Shown here piece by piece: positions 15,734-23,263 of a stretch of DNA of 23,961 nt (position 1 is its first letter; every line of letters starts with the position of its first letter). Position numbers and translations under genes: made by a program. The notes below the pieces were generated by a model. That model worked only from the letters and a program-made list of their open reading frames with translations. It was not told where the DNA came from and searched no databases. Source of the stretch: an uncultured Lachnospiraceae bacterium (GTDB taxonomy: Bacteria > Bacillota_A > Clostridia > Lachnospirales > Lachnospiraceae); NCBI GenBank assembly GCA_947178085.1, contig CAMWWS010000005.1:1-23961 (forward strand), read 5' to 3'.

Positions 15734-16606
15734 ATGAACGCTGTTGAAACAATATCGCTGACGAAATTTTACGGCAAGGCAAGAGGGATTACAGACATAA
15801 ATCTGACTGTAGCCGAGGGCGATTTTTTCGGATTTATTGGTCCGAACGGCGCGGGTAAAAGCACTACTATACGAATACTCACGGGGCTTATTTCCCAAAC
15901 AAGTGGAACTGCGGAAGTTTTCGGAAGGGACATCCTCAGCAAAAGGACTGAAGTACTTGCGGATATAGGATATATGCCATCCGAGGCAAATTTTTACCAC
16001 GGTATGAGAGTGGGTGAGGTAATAAAATATTCCGCGAGATTGAGAAACCAAGACTGCGCAAGTGAAGCGGCGAAGCTCTGTGAAAGACTGGATTTGGATG
16101 TCAGCAGAAAAATATCCGAGCTTTCGCTTGGCAACCGCAAAAAAGTTTCCATAGTCTGCGCCTTGCAGCACAGTCCGAAACTATGCATACTTGACGAGCC
16201 TACAAGTGGTCTTGACCCGCTTATGCAGCGCGAATTTTACGCAATTTTAGAGGAGAGAAATAAACAGGGAGCAACGATTTTCCTGTCCTCACACATTCTT
16301 TCCGAGATACAGAAGTACTGCAAGCGTGCTGCTGTTATCCGCGAAGGTCGGCTGTTATTCTGCGATTTTGTGGAAAATCTTGTACACAGCAACGCGAAAA
16401 AGGTCGCATTGTCGGGCATTTCCGAACTGCCTAAGCTTGAAGGTATAGCGAATGTTGAAACTGACGGCGATACGGTTAAGTTCCTATATAGTGGAGAAGT
16501 GCGCGAACTTATGAAGATGCTTGCATCTTTGCCGATAACCGACGTAAGCATTTCCGAACCCGATCTGGAAGAGATTTTTATGCATTATTATACGGAGAGC
16601 AAGTGA
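15734..16606 (+). CDS. ABC transporter ATP-binding protein (TetR-linked exporter)
   Basis: A 290-residue ATPase with Walker A GPNGAGKSTT (about residues 36-45), the signature LSLGNRKK (G and N in place of the commoner SGGQ), Walker B LCILDEPTSGLDP and the H-loop SSH. An ABC-2/NatA-like C-terminal extension of about 75 residues ends in DLEEIFMHYY, the usual EEIF motif of drug and antibiotic exporters. GAGGG lies about 15 bases upstream of the ATG. The permease follows 19 bases downstream. Shared upstream DNA with the TetR gene suggests common control. The substrate is unknown. Confidence 0.92.
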   Translation: MNAVETISLTKFYGKARGITDINLTVAEGDFFGFIGPNGAGKSTTIRILTGLISQTSGTAEVFGRDILSKRTEVLADIGYMPSEANFYHGMRVGEVIKYSARLRNQDCASEAAKLCERLDLDVSRKISELSLGNRKKVSIVCALQHSPKLCILDEPTSGLDPLMQREFYAILEERNKQGATIFLSSHILSEIQKYCKRAAVIREGRLLFCDFVENLVHSNAKKVALSGISELPKLEGIANVETDGDTVKFLYSGEVRELMKMLASLPITDVSISEPDLEEIFMHYYTESK

Positions 16607-16625
16607 AAGGGCTAAGGGTATTAAA

Positions 16626-17411
16626 ATGACAATTCTTAAACATGAAATAAAACAGGGGCGGAATTCGCTTATTATTTGGACGGCGGTCATCGCATTTATG
16701 ATGGGATTGTGTATTATTATCTATCCGGATATGTCCGGGCAGATGGACGGTATAGGCGATGCATTCGCGAATATGGGGGCATTTTCTGCGGCATTCGGAA
16801 TGGATAAGATAAATTTTGGTGAGTTTTTGGGATTTTTCGGAGTGGAGTGCGGAAACATTCTCGGTCTTGGCGGTGCGTTCTTTGCGGCATTGATTGGCAT
16901 TTCGGCACTATCCAAAGAAGAGAGCGAGCACACTGCCGAGTTTCTTATGACACATCCTGTAAGCAGGAAGAACGTTGTTGCTCAGAAGTTCGTTTCAGTA
17001 ATGGTACAGATAGTCATACTGAATGCAGCAGCTATAGGCGTTACGGTACTGACAACGATGTTTATCGGTGAAACTCCCGATATAAAGCCGCTTGTACTGA
17101 CGTTCGCGGCATACTTTATAATGCAGGTCGAGATTGCCGCAGTCTGCTTCGGTATTTCAGCGTTTATAGGCAGGAGCGGGCTTGGGATAGGGCTGGGACT
17201 GGCAGCAGCCTTCTATTTTCTGAATATCATTGCGAACCTTACCGAGAAAGCTGAATTCCTGAAATATATCACACCGTTTGGTTATACCGACAGCGCGGAT
17301 ATTATCGCGGACGGGCGCATTGAAGTGAAGTATCTGGCAGTCGGGCTTGTTGTAAGCGTTATAGGGACAGCCGCAGCTTTTTGGAAGTATGGGCGGAAGG
17401 ATATTTCCTGA
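16626..17411 (+). CDS. ABC-2 permease (TetR-linked exporter)
   Basis: A 261-residue membrane protein with about six hydrophobic segments: NSLIIWTAVIAFMMGLCIII, ILGLGGAFFAALIGISAL, MVQIVILNAAAIGVTVLTTMF, LVLTFAAYFIMQVEIAAVCF, GIGLGLAAAFYFLNIIANL and LAVGLVVSVIGTAAAFW. The motif SKEESEHTAEFLMTHPVSRKNVVAQK is characteristic of ABC-2 permeases. AAGGG before ATG 16626 serves as ribosome site. Its stop is only 4 bases from the stop of the converging nuclease gene, so the two transcripts must end inside each other's coding DNA or overlap. Confidence 0.9.
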   Translation: MTILKHEIKQGRNSLIIWTAVIAFMMGLCIIIYPDMSGQMDGIGDAFANMGAFSAAFGMDKINFGEFLGFFGVECGNILGLGGAFFAALIGISALSKEESEHTAEFLMTHPVSRKNVVAQKFVSVMVQIVILNAAAIGVTVLTTMFIGETPDIKPLVLTFAAYFIMQVEIAAVCFGISAFIGRSGLGIGLGLAAAFYFLNIIANLTEKAEFLKYITPFGYTDSADIIADGRIEVKYLAVGLVVSVIGTAAAFWKYGRKDIS

Positions 17412-17415
17412 TGCG

Positions 17416-18294
17416 TTACTTTTCTTTTAAGCAATACTCCCGATACAACTGTTCACGGTATTTGCTATCGGAAAGCGCCCGCTGCAGTTCTTCGGTTTTT
17501 CCTGCATCCATAAGAGATTTGAGCATTAGGGCAAGTGCGTCACGGCCCTCAGTACGGCCTTCTTCGCGCCCAATTTCGCGCCATTCTTCACGTTCACTCT
17601 GTATATGCTTCTCTTCATCATACTCAAAGATACTCATCGCTATCGCCTCCGCACGATTCTTAGATAAAAAGTCCGAAAGTATTCCATTCATGATACAATA
17701 GTCTACAGCCTTCCCGACTGCTTCGGAAAATGGCATTTCTTTTGCAAATGTCCTGACTTGTTCCACATACTGCGCATATTCTTTTAGAAGTTGACATGCG
17801 TCTAATAGTTCTTGGTTATGCCCTAAATTAATATTATAAACAGTCACGGTCAGGTCTAATGCAGGCTGCTCCTGTTTCTTCTCAAAAGCATTTGAGAGTT
17901 TCAATATCTGCTGTTCAGGCTGGAAATCTGTGCCATTATAGAATACCACAAATTTTGGTGCAGGAATCCGGACAATGGAATTACTATAAAGATTCTTGTC
18001 TTTTGTTCTGCCCTGTAGGATTCCTGTCACATAGAACAGATCTCTTAACGGCATGTTGGGATTAAATGTTGACTGATGTTCATAAAGCAACAGTTCAAAG
18101 TCAAACACAAAAGAAATATCGTTCTTATAATTCAAATAGACAGCATTTTCAAGTGTGGTGATTTCTAATCTGTCTACGTCCGTGTAGGTAGTTGCATTCA
18201 GTGCATTATACAGACTCAAAAGATTTTCTTTTTCTCTGAATAACATCCTGAATACAGTGTCTTTGTAGTTGCGTTGTACATTTGTTTCACTCAT
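17416..18294 (-). CDS. Rpn-family recombination-promoting nuclease/putative transposase
   Basis: A 292-residue protein with the PD-(D/E)XK nuclease pattern of the Rpn (YhgA-like) family: NYKDTVFRMLF near the N-terminus, then YKNDISFVFDFELLLYEHQS with D59, D65 and E72-x-Q74, and NPNMPLRDLFYV. The C-terminal part is charged (EEWREIGREEGRTEGRDALALMLK), with the repeated GREEGR-type motif usual in this group. The frame is open to 18423, but ATG 18294 is preceded by AAGGAGG at 7 bases and starts MSETNVQRNYKD, the family's normal beginning. Rpn proteins of E. coli promote RecA-independent recombination and are linked to phage defence. This role is inferred here. Confidence 0.88.
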   Translation of the reverse strand: MSETNVQRNYKDTVFRMLFREKENLLSLYNALNATTYTDVDRLEITTLENAVYLNYKNDISFVFDFELLLYEHQSTFNPNMPLRDLFYVTGILQGRTKDKNLYSNSIVRIPAPKFVVFYNGTDFQPEQQILKLSNAFEKKQEQPALDLTVTVYNINLGHNQELLDACQLLKEYAQYVEQVRTFAKEMPFSEAVGKAVDYCIMNGILSDFLSKNRAEAIAMSIFEYDEEKHIQSEREEWREIGREEGRTEGRDALALMLKSLMDAGKTEELQRALSDSKYREQLYREYCLKEK

Positions 18295-18663
18295 AAATGT
18301 CCTCCTTAATAGTATGGCAAATCTTTCAAGATAGGTTAGATTACCGATGCAGGAGAACTGTTTCAAACCCTCCTGCTTTGTGCTAATGTTAATTGGAATC
18401 AAAGCATGGATTTTCTGAAACATAGAATATGATAGAAACTGCTAATCTGATTTTATAGAAAATATGCTTTTTATTACTATAACATTTTTTGACGGAATAA
18501 TCAACACATTTTTATTAAAAATAATAAAAATTATATATAATATTAAAAATACTACCATATATCCCTCATGGTAGTATTTACTTTTTCCAATAAAATGCTT
18601 TATATTGTTTAAAACACATACCACATTCGTTTATGTATCAATACATGAAAAGGAGATTACTAT
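18295..18663. other. AT-rich intergenic region with two perfect inverted repeats
   Basis: No supported gene in 369 bases. An inverted repeat GCAGGAG (18349-18355)/CTCCTGC (18370-18376) lies in the leader of the nuclease gene. A stronger 12-base perfect stem is at 18547-18579. A 14-base near-palindrome, ATGTATCAATACAT (18633-18646), sits just before the ribosome site of the next gene and could be an operator. Promoters on either strand are unclear: a TTGACG at about 18491 has no good -10, and a TATATT at 18601 has no good -35. Confidence 0.5.
18547..18579. terminator. 12-bp perfect hairpin of unknown role
   Basis: AAATACTACCAT (18547-18558) pairs perfectly with ATGGTAGTATTT (18568-18579), with a 9-base loop. 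The minus strand continues TTTAATATTA, like a terminator, but no minus-strand gene lies upstream. The plus strand continues ACTTTTTCC, also weakly terminator-like. It lies about 85 bases before the next plus-strand gene and might be an attenuator or a boundary. Confidence 0.4.
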
Positions 18664-19146
18664 ATGAAAAGAAAAAATTTATTCATCATTTATCTGTCAG
18701 AGTTTTTGGTTTTGGCTGCGGGTTATGTTCTGCTGGTAATTAGGGGAAACAATCTTTTTACCATGCCTGCATATGCATTGGTTGACCCACCCACATTGCT
18801 GTTGCTTTTCATCTTTTCAGTTCCGGTTTTGATAGGCTCCGGTTTATGGAAAGACCTGTTTCGGGCTTTCAAAGCAGACCAAAGTTCTCTTATCAAATTG
18901 AAAAGAACTCTTGAAGCAGTGAAACTTTTGCAGCGTCAGATTTTTTATACAGGATGCGTCATAATCATATTATCGGCGCTTGTTACATTGTATACGGCAG
19001 CGCAAAACGAATATATCCTTGAACCAGCACAGTTATTTGTCACAATTTTACCTGCCATATATGTGACGGCGCTGGAGCTTTTGCTTGCACCTCTGTATAC
19101 AGTAACCAAACTGGAAATCTTAGATTATATGGGAAGAGACGAATGA
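18664..19146 (+). CDS. Four-TM membrane protein, first gene of a three-gene operon
   Basis: A 160-residue protein, not firmly recognised. Four hydrophobic segments lie at about 7-26, 42-61, 93-113 and 124-147, with a basic cytoplasmic-looking loop (WKDLFRAFKADQSSLIKLKR) after the second. The stretch VDPPTLLLLFIFSVPVLIGSGLWKDLFRAFK faintly resembles the start of MotA-type stator proteins (a Pro in TM2 and then KD-RAFK), but no other MotA feature is present and I treat this as weak. AAAAGGAG lies 9 bases before the ATG. Its stop overlaps the start of the next gene (ATGA), implying coupled translation. It may act as a sensor or scaffold for the membrane-bound regulator. Confidence 0.75.
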   Translation: MKRKNLFIIYLSEFLVLAAGYVLLVIRGNNLFTMPAYALVDPPTLLLLFIFSVPVLIGSGLWKDLFRAFKADQSSLIKLKRTLEAVKLLQRQIFYTGCVIIILSALVTLYTAAQNEYILEPAQLFVTILPAIYVTALELLLAPLYTVTKLEILDYMGRDE

Positions 19147-19598
19147 AAGGATACGGAAAACAGATTCTATTTACAGGATTATATCTGATTATGCTGACAT
19201 TCCTGCTCGTCCTGCAATACTGCTATATAGACGGAATGATTCCCAGACTTCTTGCAAGCGGAATTGCGCTGCTTCTTACATTTCCATGCCTGATTTTAAT
19301 GAGGAGATGGAAAGATGCAGTTCTGCCGGATGCTGGTGTGGAAAAATCGCCTGTGGAGAGAGAACTTGTGTGGAAAGAGTTTTTGAAGTGTTTGTCCGAA
19401 TACTCGCTTACAAAGCGGGAAGCGGAGGTAGCATGGCTGATATATCGGAAATATACCAATGCACAGATTGGAGAGGAACTTTTTATTTCCGAGACGACTG
19501 TAAAAAAGCATGCCGGGCATATTTACGAAAAAATGTCTGTAAACGGAAGAAATGAACTGATAAAAACCATTGATGATAAATGGGAGGAATTGTTGTGA
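19143..19598 (+). CDS. Membrane-anchored LuxR/GerE-type transcriptional regulator
   Basis: A 151-residue protein. The N-terminus holds two closely spaced TM segments (about 7-28 and 32-53), placing both ends in the cytoplasm. The C-terminal half (about 88-145) is a classic LuxR HTH: LTKREAEVAWLIYRKYTNAQ, IGEELFISETTVKKHAGHIYEK, MSVNGRNELI. There is no receiver or ligand domain. A DNA-binding domain fixed to the membrane by a hairpin must either act there or be released. The next gene, overlapping by 4 bases, encodes an intramembrane protease, which makes regulated release a natural hypothesis. The ATG overlaps the stop of the upstream four-TM gene. Confidence 0.9.
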   Translation: MKGYGKQILFTGLYLIMLTFLLVLQYCYIDGMIPRLLASGIALLLTFPCLILMRRWKDAVLPDAGVEKSPVERELVWKEFLKCLSEYSLTKREAEVAWLIYRKYTNAQIGEELFISETTVKKHAGHIYEKMSVNGRNELIKTIDDKWEELL

Positions 19599-20284
19599 AG
19601 GAAAAATTTAAATTGGGATTAAAAGCAGGGAGTGCGGTTATCGCCTTTTTGATTAGCGATAGTCTGCTTACGGAAATTTATGCATTATTTTTAATGAATC
19701 TGGATATGGATGAACATTTGATAAGGATTTTTTATCAGACAGGCAGCGTTTTGATTACATTATTGATGACATTTCCGATATTTATCCTTGTAATGAGAAT
19801 CTGGGGAAAATTGCCGAGGTTTCATCTGAAAGGGACGGTCGCCCTTACTCGCCTAAACTATCTGGTATATGCAGTGCTGGCTATGATACCTATGGTGTTC
19901 TTAGTGTGTATAGAAATATTTCTGATTCATCAAGGGCAGATTTCACAGGAAGATATAATCAGCCTCACGCAGGAAAATATGATATATACGCTTGTGTTTA
20001 GCTGCGTTCTACTTCCGGTTATGGAAGAAATCATGTTCAGGGGAATATTTCTTCACAGACTATTGCCCCTTGGCGCACTCTACGCGATTCTTCTGACGAC
20101 ATGTTTCTTTGTCATTATACATTACAATAATCCGGTAAATATGCTTTTGTCGCTTGTAACAGGACTGGTACTTACACATATGGCAGTAAAAGCTAAGGGG
20201 ATTCTGCCAACAATAATTTTTCATATAGGAATTAACCTGTTGGGACAGGTCATTCTCCCACTGTGCATAGGGCTGTTGCTCTAA
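19595..20284 (+). CDS. CPBP-family intramembrane metalloprotease (CAAX protease-like)
   Basis: A 229-residue protein with about six to seven hydrophobic segments and all CPBP motifs: EEIMFR (E144, E145, R149), FVIIH with H176 (F172-x3-H), and HIGIN (H210-x3-N214), which together bind zinc inside the membrane. The start is taken as GTG 19595, because GGGAGG (19582-19587) is 7 bases upstream and the codon overlaps the stop of the LuxR gene (GTGA). ATG 19580 would itself overlap that ribosome site. Family members include prenyl-protein proteases and bacteriocin-immunity proteins. Operon context suggests cleavage of the neighbouring membrane regulator or another membrane substrate, which is an inference. 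Confidence 0.88.
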   Translation: MKEKFKLGLKAGSAVIAFLISDSLLTEIYALFLMNLDMDEHLIRIFYQTGSVLITLLMTFPIFILVMRIWGKLPRFHLKGTVALTRLNYLVYAVLAMIPMVFLVCIEIFLIHQGQISQEDIISLTQENMIYTLVFSCVLLPVMEEIMFRGIFLHRLLPLGALYAILLTTCFFVIIHYNNPVNMLLSLVTGLVLTHMAVKAKGILPTIIFHIGINLLGQVILPLCIGLLL

Positions 20285-20325
20285 GTAAATTAGTAAGGCC
20301 CCAGGGTCTGAAATTATTCATGCTC

Positions 20326-21813
20326 TTAATTGTATTCAAACCAGGGACTAAAATATTCTTCCGGTACAGGGTCCGGCATGGTGCTTTCCTTATACTCATT
20401 GGGGCGGGAAGAATAAGCCTGAACGGTAAAACGGTATGCGCTGCCGGGTTCATGTGACAGGAAACTTTCCCGAATAGAGATTCCGCCGTATCCCTTACTT
20501 ACAATATCGCTCTTTGTCCATGTATTATTCATCACGTAATTGCCGTCTTTATCATAGAAAGTTACATTAAAACTGTCTTTATCGTCATAGTCGTCAAGAT
20601 TGTCCCAAGTAGCATAATAAAGCCGGGAATTGTCTTCTTCATATATTTTCCACCTAAGCCCGGTTGGTGCCGGGAGAGGGAGCGCTGATTCGCCGGTGTA
20701 TACGAAAGCGTCGGACACTGTATACGGACTGTCTGTATATTGAATTCCGTCACCGACGGCGGATAGTGCAAAATAATAAATACCATTCTCTTTAAATTCC
20801 GTTGTAACATTCCAGTTCAGAGTTTTTTTATACATGTTATTACCGCCGCCTATTCTTATCAAATCTTCAAAATACCAGTCGCTGTCATCGGGCTCAGGCG
20901 GAGTTTCGGTATCTCTTCTATACAATCTCAAAGAAAACTGGAATTCATCTACAACACCAGATTCCGGCACATTATCCCATACTGCAATACCTGTCTCACC
21001 ATCCCAATGAGGGTTTCCCGGAACAGGCAGGACTGTCAGAGCGGTATCATTATCTTCGCTATTGGTTTGTATCCGGCTGTTCAAATCAGGCAGCTGCATT
21101 ACGCAAAATCCTATGAGAACAAGTAAACAGAGCGCTGCAATGCCACACAGAACATTCTGTCCTGTATGGAAAAAAGCATGCCTTACCTGCCGCACGGACT
21201 GATATCGTTTATCAGGGTCCAGATTCATGCATTTATGGATTATCTTTTTATAGCGTGTTCCCCAACGCTTATCCTCTAATAGACATTCCAGCGTTGCCCC
21301 CAGAGCATAAATATCTGTCCTCTCGTCGGTCTGGGAGAAACCATACTGTTCCGGCGGAGCAAACCCTTTGGTACCCAATAATTTCGTATCCTGCTCCTTA
21401 TCTGCCTTAGGGCTGCGGGCAGCGTCAAAGTCAATGAGATATACCTGCATGTCCTCTGTAATGAGGATATTGGATGGCTTAATGTCACGGTGGATTATCC
21501 CGTTTCCGTGCAGATATTCCAGAACGGAGCATAGTTGCCTGACAACATTAAGAAATTGTTTTTCGGACAATTCTTTGGTTGTTGAAGACTGCGCTTCAAT
21601 ATATTCTTCAATAATTGTTGTGGAATTTTCAGAAACAATAACCTCATGCAGCTTAGGAAGGCAGGGATGAGGATGGTTTTGCAGCATTTGATAAACAGGC
21701 TGCTGTCCGGCTAATTTCTTTTGGACATATAGCTGTGTTCCCTCTTTCTCACGCACCAGAAGCACAGTACTTTTTTCAGTCTGCTTTATCAGTTTTATTT
21801 CCTCGTATTTCAT
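20326..21813 (-). CDS. Membrane Ser/Thr protein kinase with extracellular FN3-like domains
   Basis: A 495-residue protein. The N-terminal cytoplasmic kinase (about 1-210) has K32/K33 (LYVQKKL), the catalytic loop IIHRDIKPSNI (D110, N115), LIDFDAAR at the metal site (DFD in place of DFG), and GTKGFAPPEQYG as activation and APE-like segment. The glycine-rich loop is poorly formed (IKQTEKSTVLLV), yet the catalytic residues remain. One TM segment covers about 219-240. The external part (about 258-495) holds two FN3-like repeats (LPVPGNPHWDGETGIAVWDN; LPLPAPTGLRWKIYEED) in place of the PASTA repeats of PknB-type kinases. It is divergent from, and shares promoter DNA with, a small HTH protein, a likely partner or substrate. 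Confidence 0.9.
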   Translation of the reverse strand: MKYEEIKLIKQTEKSTVLLVREKEGTQLYVQKKLAGQQPVYQMLQNHPHPCLPKLHEVIVSENSTTIIEEYIEAQSSTTKELSEKQFLNVVRQLCSVLEYLHGNGIIHRDIKPSNILITEDMQVYLIDFDAARSPKADKEQDTKLLGTKGFAPPEQYGFSQTDERTDIYALGATLECLLEDKRWGTRYKKIIHKCMNLDPDKRYQSVRQVRHAFFHTGQNVLCGIAALCLLVLIGFCVMQLPDLNSRIQTNSEDNDTALTVLPVPGNPHWDGETGIAVWDNVPESGVVDEFQFSLRLYRRDTETPPEPDDSDWYFEDLIRIGGGNNMYKKTLNWNVTTEFKENGIYYFALSAVGDGIQYTDSPYTVSDAFVYTGESALPLPAPTGLRWKIYEEDNSRLYYATWDNLDDYDDKDSFNVTFYDKDGNYVMNNTWTKSDIVSKGYGGISIRESFLSHEPGSAYRFTVQAYSSRPNEYKESTMPDPVPEEYFSPWFEYN

Positions 21814-21867
21814 GATTCTTTATCCTCGCCGGAAGTTTGTACGCGCATGGAAAACACAGTTCACTGC

Positions 21868-21896
21868 TTGTCGTACCTTTTATAATGTGCTAGAAT
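21868..21896 (+). promoter_or_regulatory. Promoter of the HTH gene
   Basis: The -35 TTGTCG (21868-21873), a 17-base spacer and -10 TAGAAT (21891-21896) with extended TGC element. Transcription would start near 21903, about 23 bases before ATG 21926. Its -10 overlaps the -10 of the opposite kinase promoter by two bases. Confidence 0.7.
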
Positions 21897-21924
21897 TATA
21901 TCACATCATTCAGGAGAAATACAA
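21895..21924 (-). promoter_or_regulatory. Promoter of the Ser/Thr kinase gene
   Basis: On the minus strand: -35 TTGTAT (21919-21924), an 18-base spacer and a perfect -10 TATAAT (21895-21900) with extended TGA element. Transcription would start near 21888, about 75 bases before the kinase ATG. Its -35 lies right beside the start codon of the HTH gene, so the two promoters face each other and cannot be occupied together. Confidence 0.68.
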
Positions 21925-21925
21925 T

Positions 21926-22363
21926 ATGGATACAAAAACTACAGAAGAACTGAGACATGAAATTAAGGCTGCAACGGACATTGAGGACTATCTGAAAAGC
22001 AATAAAGAGAGTCTGAACGTATGTAATCTGCCCGAATATCTGAATATTCTGCTTTCACAAAAAGGGATTACCAAAGCTGACGTGGTGCGTGATTCTCTAA
22101 TGACCCGGTCATACGTGTATCAGATATTTTCAGGTGAGAAGACCCCGCTTCGCGACAAGCTTATTTCCATAGCCTTCGGTCTGCATCTTTCCGATGAAGA
22201 AGCGCAGACAATGCTAAAGATATCAAAGAATAGGGAGTTATATGCAAGAGACGAGCGGGATGCCATAATCCTGTTTGCCTTGCAGCGAAATAAAACGGTT
22301 TATGAAACCAATGACTTATTGTTCGACCATGGTTTTGAAATGCTGGGGGCTATGGAAGAGTGA
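21926..22363 (+). CDS. XRE-like helix-turn-helix protein next to the Ser/Thr kinase
   Basis: A 145-residue cytoplasmic protein. A helix-turn-helix of the Cro/CI type lies at about 35-80: LPEYLNILLSQKGITKADVV, RDSLMTRSYVYQIFSGEKTP, LRDKLISIAFGL. A helical C-terminal half follows (HLSDEEAQTMLKISKNRELY, ARDERDAIILFALQRNKTVYE). CAGGAGA about 9 bases before ATG 21926 fixes the start; an ATG at 21812 is in frame but lies in the promoter region and adds an unrelated tail. Ser/Thr residues in the first 60 positions are possible kinase targets. The divergent layout suggests it controls the kinase gene and itself, and that the kinase may modify it. Confidence 0.82.
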   Translation: MDTKTTEELRHEIKAATDIEDYLKSNKESLNVCNLPEYLNILLSQKGITKADVVRDSLMTRSYVYQIFSGEKTPLRDKLISIAFGLHLSDEEAQTMLKISKNRELYARDERDAIILFALQRNKTVYETNDLLFDHGFEMLGAMEE

Positions 22364-22372
22364 TTTCTGATG

Positions 22373-22981
22373 TTATGACTTAAAATATCGTAGCATCTGC
22401 ACTAATATCGGACTGTCATCTAATTCATCAATTTCTCTTTCTCGTTCTCCAAATGGTACAAAACCATGTGTGGAATAAAAATCGTGAAGTTTTTGATTGG
22501 AAGCACATTCTATATATGCCGTTTTTCCTCCGATAATATGCTGGACGTTTTGAATATTCTGGAAGGCTAGATATAATAAATCATTACCACTAATGGGATA
22601 TTTCTTGGCGATATCGGAATAATTTCTTCCTAGTTGCGCGATAAGAGGCATAGATATGAGATATCGGTCTAAAGCTGTATCATATTGTGAGAATTTGGAA
22701 ATACGCTTTTTGAGGGTTGTAGAAAGCATATTAGCAGACACGGCAACAAACTTGTTGGCAAGAGTGTAATAACCAGTCAGAACATTACCTTTTTCAGTTT
22801 CCCTAAATACAAGAAATGTTATGGCAATTCGCTGTTTTGCAAAATTTATTGCATTGTTATGTATGAAATCATCAACATCCATGTTAAGGGAACAAATAAA
22901 TGTGGAGAGGATTTTTTTGCATGAATCCTCTCCATACATATCCAGCATATCTAAAATATTAATTTGCTTTATTGTACACAT
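22373..22981 (-). CDS. GNAT-family acetyltransferase, possible toxin of a two-gene module
   Basis: A 202-residue protein. The C-terminal half has the GNAT pattern: an acetyl-CoA-binding-like segment QLGRNYSDIAKKYPISGNDL then LYLAFQNIQ, a core strand AYIECASNQKLHDFYSTHGF, and the tail DSPILVQMLRYF. It also has an unusual N-terminal helical part (MCTIKQINILDMLDMYGEDS). This form resembles standalone Firmicutes GNAT proteins that travel with a tiny upstream partner. Its ATG shares one base with the stop of a 59-residue gene (TAATG), so translation is coupled. The substrate is unknown; it might acetylate aminoacyl-tRNA, as TacT-type toxins do, or another target. Toxin activity is inference from the arrangement. 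Confidence 0.82.
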   Translation of the reverse strand: MCTIKQINILDMLDMYGEDSCKKILSTFICSLNMDVDDFIHNNAINFAKQRIAITFLVFRETEKGNVLTGYYTLANKFVAVSANMLSTTLKKRISKFSQYDTALDRYLISMPLIAQLGRNYSDIAKKYPISGNDLLYLAFQNIQNVQHIIGGKTAYIECASNQKLHDFYSTHGFVPFGEREREIDELDDSPILVQMLRYFKS

Positions 22982-23160
22982 TATTTTACAAACGCTCCTA
23001 AAAATTTCTTTATATCTTCGCCCTTAACATCTTCATATTGTATATTATCAAGGGAGGAAGCTTCAGCAGTTTCGGCAGCTTGCTCTAGGGCATTGATAAA
23101 TATTTCAGCAGCATTCGGCTCAGTGATAACAATATTTTTCATAATGCTTTGTGTAGCCAT
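22981..23160 (-). CDS. 59-residue small protein, candidate antitoxin or partner of the GNAT enzyme
   Basis: A short gene that simple length cut-offs miss. The protein starts MATQSIMKNIVITEPNAAEI, continues FINALEQAAETAEASS and ends EDVKGEDIKKFLGAFVK. It has a short beta-like start (SIMKNIVIT), a helix (NAAEIFINALEQAAETAEA) and an acidic/basic tail, as in many small antitoxins. AAAGGAG lies 7 bases before the ATG, and the stop overlaps the acetyltransferase start by one base. A good promoter lies 46 bases upstream. I cannot name the family. Gene order, size and coupling are those of a type II toxin-antitoxin module. Confidence 0.8.
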   Translation of the reverse strand: MATQSIMKNIVITEPNAAEIFINALEQAAETAEASSLDNIQYEDVKGEDIKKFLGAFVK

Positions 23161-23205
23161 AATACCACTCCTTTCGAAGACATTACATTAAGTATTTCTA
23201 TTATT

Positions 23206-23234
23206 AGTATACGTCAAATATGAAGATTTATCAA
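23206..23234 (-). promoter_or_regulatory. Promoter of the small-protein/GNAT operon
   Basis: On the minus strand: -35 TTGATA (23229-23234), a 17-base spacer and -10 TATACT (23206-23211). Transcription would start near 23199, about 40 bases before the small protein's ATG at 23160. Confidence 0.7.
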
Positions 23235-23263
23235 CTGTTGCTGAAAAATTATAAAATGTTATT

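Noticed and set aside
15710..16171. 153-codon minus-strand frame opposite the ABC ATPase start
   Set aside because: The opposite strand encodes a complete ATPase with all motifs; this frame has no recognisable features.
18295..18423. 43-residue N-terminal extension of the Rpn nuclease
   Set aside because: ATG 18294 has a perfect AAGGAGG at 7 bases and gives the usual family start; the upstream ATG has no ribosome site.
18442..18624. 60-codon minus-strand frame with a hydrophobic middle
   Set aside because: It lies in very AT-rich DNA across a hairpin, has no ribosome site, and its hydrophobicity follows from A/T-rich codons.
21812..21925. 38-residue N-terminal extension of the HTH protein
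   Set aside because: It would cover the divergent promoters; ATG 21926 has its own ribosome site and follows a clear promoter.
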